Source of the DNA: Acanthochromis polyacanthus
Taxonomy: Eukaryota > Chordata > Actinopteri > Pomacentridae
Assembly: GCF_021347895.1 (NCBI RefSeq)
Contig: NC_067120.1
Span: 22,119,361 to 22,183,360 of the forward strand
Length of the DNA: 64,000 bases
Direction: 5' to 3'
Shown here piece after piece: positions 62,563 through 64,000 of this stretch; the first letter of the stretch is position 1; every line of letters begins with the position of its first letter. The position numbers and the translations under genes are program-made. The notes beneath the pieces are model-generated. The model had not been told where the DNA came from and did not search any database. It was given only the letters and a program-made list of their open reading frames with translations.

Positions 62563-64000
62563 TGTCCAAGGACACATGGCTGCTGTAGAGATCAAGGTCT
62601 GATCTCTACAGCAGCTGGCAAATATACAGTGGGTACAGTAGCTGCTGTACACCAAAGTTTGTGGTGCAACCTTCACATCACACTTCAATCTTTCTAACCA
62701 TACCGCAGAACAGATTAGCACACTGCTGCTGCATTAGGCAGTAAACAGGAGAGCAGACTGATTACAGCAACGAGTGGACACATTATTGCATATGGTCAGT
62801 TTTAAAAAACAATAAAAAAACCCACACACAATAAAACCCCCTCATTTCAATGGGCTTTAACTGTTATTCTGCATCCACAATAATCTCTAGTCAGTCTATA
62901 TTTGCCAGTGTCTGTTTCTTGTGCAATAGGCCAATGTTATTTGACTGTCGTACATCAGACACATGGTCAACATCCTCCTCTGACCCAATACTTTGTTCTA
63001 TAAAACCTGCCATCTGGGTTAATATGTACTGCTTCAGTGTGTCTGTCTGTGTGAATGGCAGAGCTGACATGCTTAATGTTAGTAATGCTTTCCTGAATGG
63101 TGGCCAACTGAAATCAGGCAAGGATTAACTACTTTACTGTGGATATGAGGGAAGAAGAAGCGAAAGACAGACAGTGGCGCTGTTTGTATTCTTTCTGCAG
63201 TGAAAGTAAGCATTTCATTATTTCGTGAAAGAACAATCATGTATATAGTACACATACAAGGAGCAGCTTTATTCAAGGAAACAGAAACAAATGTCAGCAT
63301 GTATGTTGTTCAGCTGAAAACAACTTTAAAACACATAAAATGAAAAATATTGGAGAATCCTGGTAGTTTAGGGCCAACATAGTGTCCAACAATTGCGAGA
63401 GAGGTGACAATTATAATGTGACTATCAAATCCTTATCGCTGAAAAGATAATGATTTAAAAATTAAAGGCTTTTTAAAGTAATGATTTCAAGCAAAACTGC
63501 AATTAAAAAGGACATGTCTTTGTTTAAAACAGTGAGTTAATTGTGAGATTTTTTTTTCTTTTTATTTCACTATGTGACTAGCTGCTGCAAATCGTCAATT
63601 GCTGTTGGCTCCAGTTATTGTTTGTATGCTATAGTCCAACCTGGAGCCTGACCTTGTTCTGTGTAAGTGTTTTCAAAGAGCAAAGACTTGAAATTAAAGG
63701 CTGGTTCGTCTATTGTGTGACACAGCAGCACCAGTGCAAAGAACACACATATGAAGGCACCATTTTGTGAGGTGCACCACCAAAGAAAAAGGGGTGAAAA
63801 AAAACAGAAAAGGAAAGTTGAGTCAATTCATTAGGAGAGCTTTGCAATATATTTTAATAGCATCGATTAACTGAATAAGAGTCAATAGATTAATTGTTGT
63901 TTCAAAGTGTTTAGTTGCAGTCCTCTGTAAATACTCAGTTTACAATAATATATAATGAATACGTATATATGATTGGGAGGAAATATGCAATTGCAATTGT
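62563..64000 (-). other. kif21a: kif21a intron 1, right part
   Basis: AT-rich, with a 16-bp-stem hairpin at 62579-62615. No CpG island and no exon reading toward SSVRVAVR was seen, so exon 1 and the promoter should be further right. Confidence 0.55.

Overview
This is a stretch of a teleost fish nuclear genome. The evidence is spliced vertebrate genes, fish-type repeats (Tc1 elements with IR/DR ends, an RTE-like LINE, tRNA-derived SINEs, piggyBac-like and hAT-like MITEs), a long (AC)n microsatellite and low coding density. I cannot name the species.

Two genes are recognisable, both on the minus strand. (1) kif21a, a kinesin-4 family motor, runs from beyond position 60400 down to its stop codon at 22739. 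I resolved 34 coding exons (about 4.72 kb of CDS, about 1570 codons) with splice sites and matching phases. They encode most of the motor domain, the coiled-coil stalk with its regulatory segment, the acidic and serine-rich linkers and the C-terminal WD40 propeller. The first coding exon (the N-terminus up to the Val-Arg before Ile-Arg-Pro) is not visible and should lie to the right of the window. A likely 3' UTR of about 2.1 kb follows, with a good poly(A) signal at 20637-20642. (2) cpne8 (copine-8) begins at 7613 and runs left. Only exon 1 and a CpG-rich promoter are visible, and 1-7530 is its first intron. KIF21A followed by CPNE8 in the same orientation is also the human 12q12 order, so this is conserved synteny.

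Layout from left to right: 1-7530, cpne8 intron 1 with a SINE fragment, a roughly 1 kb foldback palindrome, a piggyBac-like MITE and a Tc1-like MITE; 7531-7943, cpne8 exon 1, CpG island and microsatellite; about 7944-20580, intergenic sequence with decayed repeats; 20637-22738, probable kif21a 3' UTR; 22739-60400, kif21a exons and repeat-laden introns; 60401-64000, kif21a intron 1, holding an apparently intact Tc1 transposon.

Points most worth checking: an apparent one-base frameshift in kif21a exon 19; absence of the Ser/Pro-rich linker exon expected before the WD40 domain, in the intron with the densest transposon pile-up; a 21-nt in-frame microexon; a GC-AG intron inside the P-loop codons; an intact DD34E Tc1 transposase; two diverged fragments of one RecQ-helicase-bearing repeat; and two copies of a piggyBac-like MITE whose terminal hairpin shows a compensatory base-pair change. 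I saw no bacterial, phage or CRISPR system.
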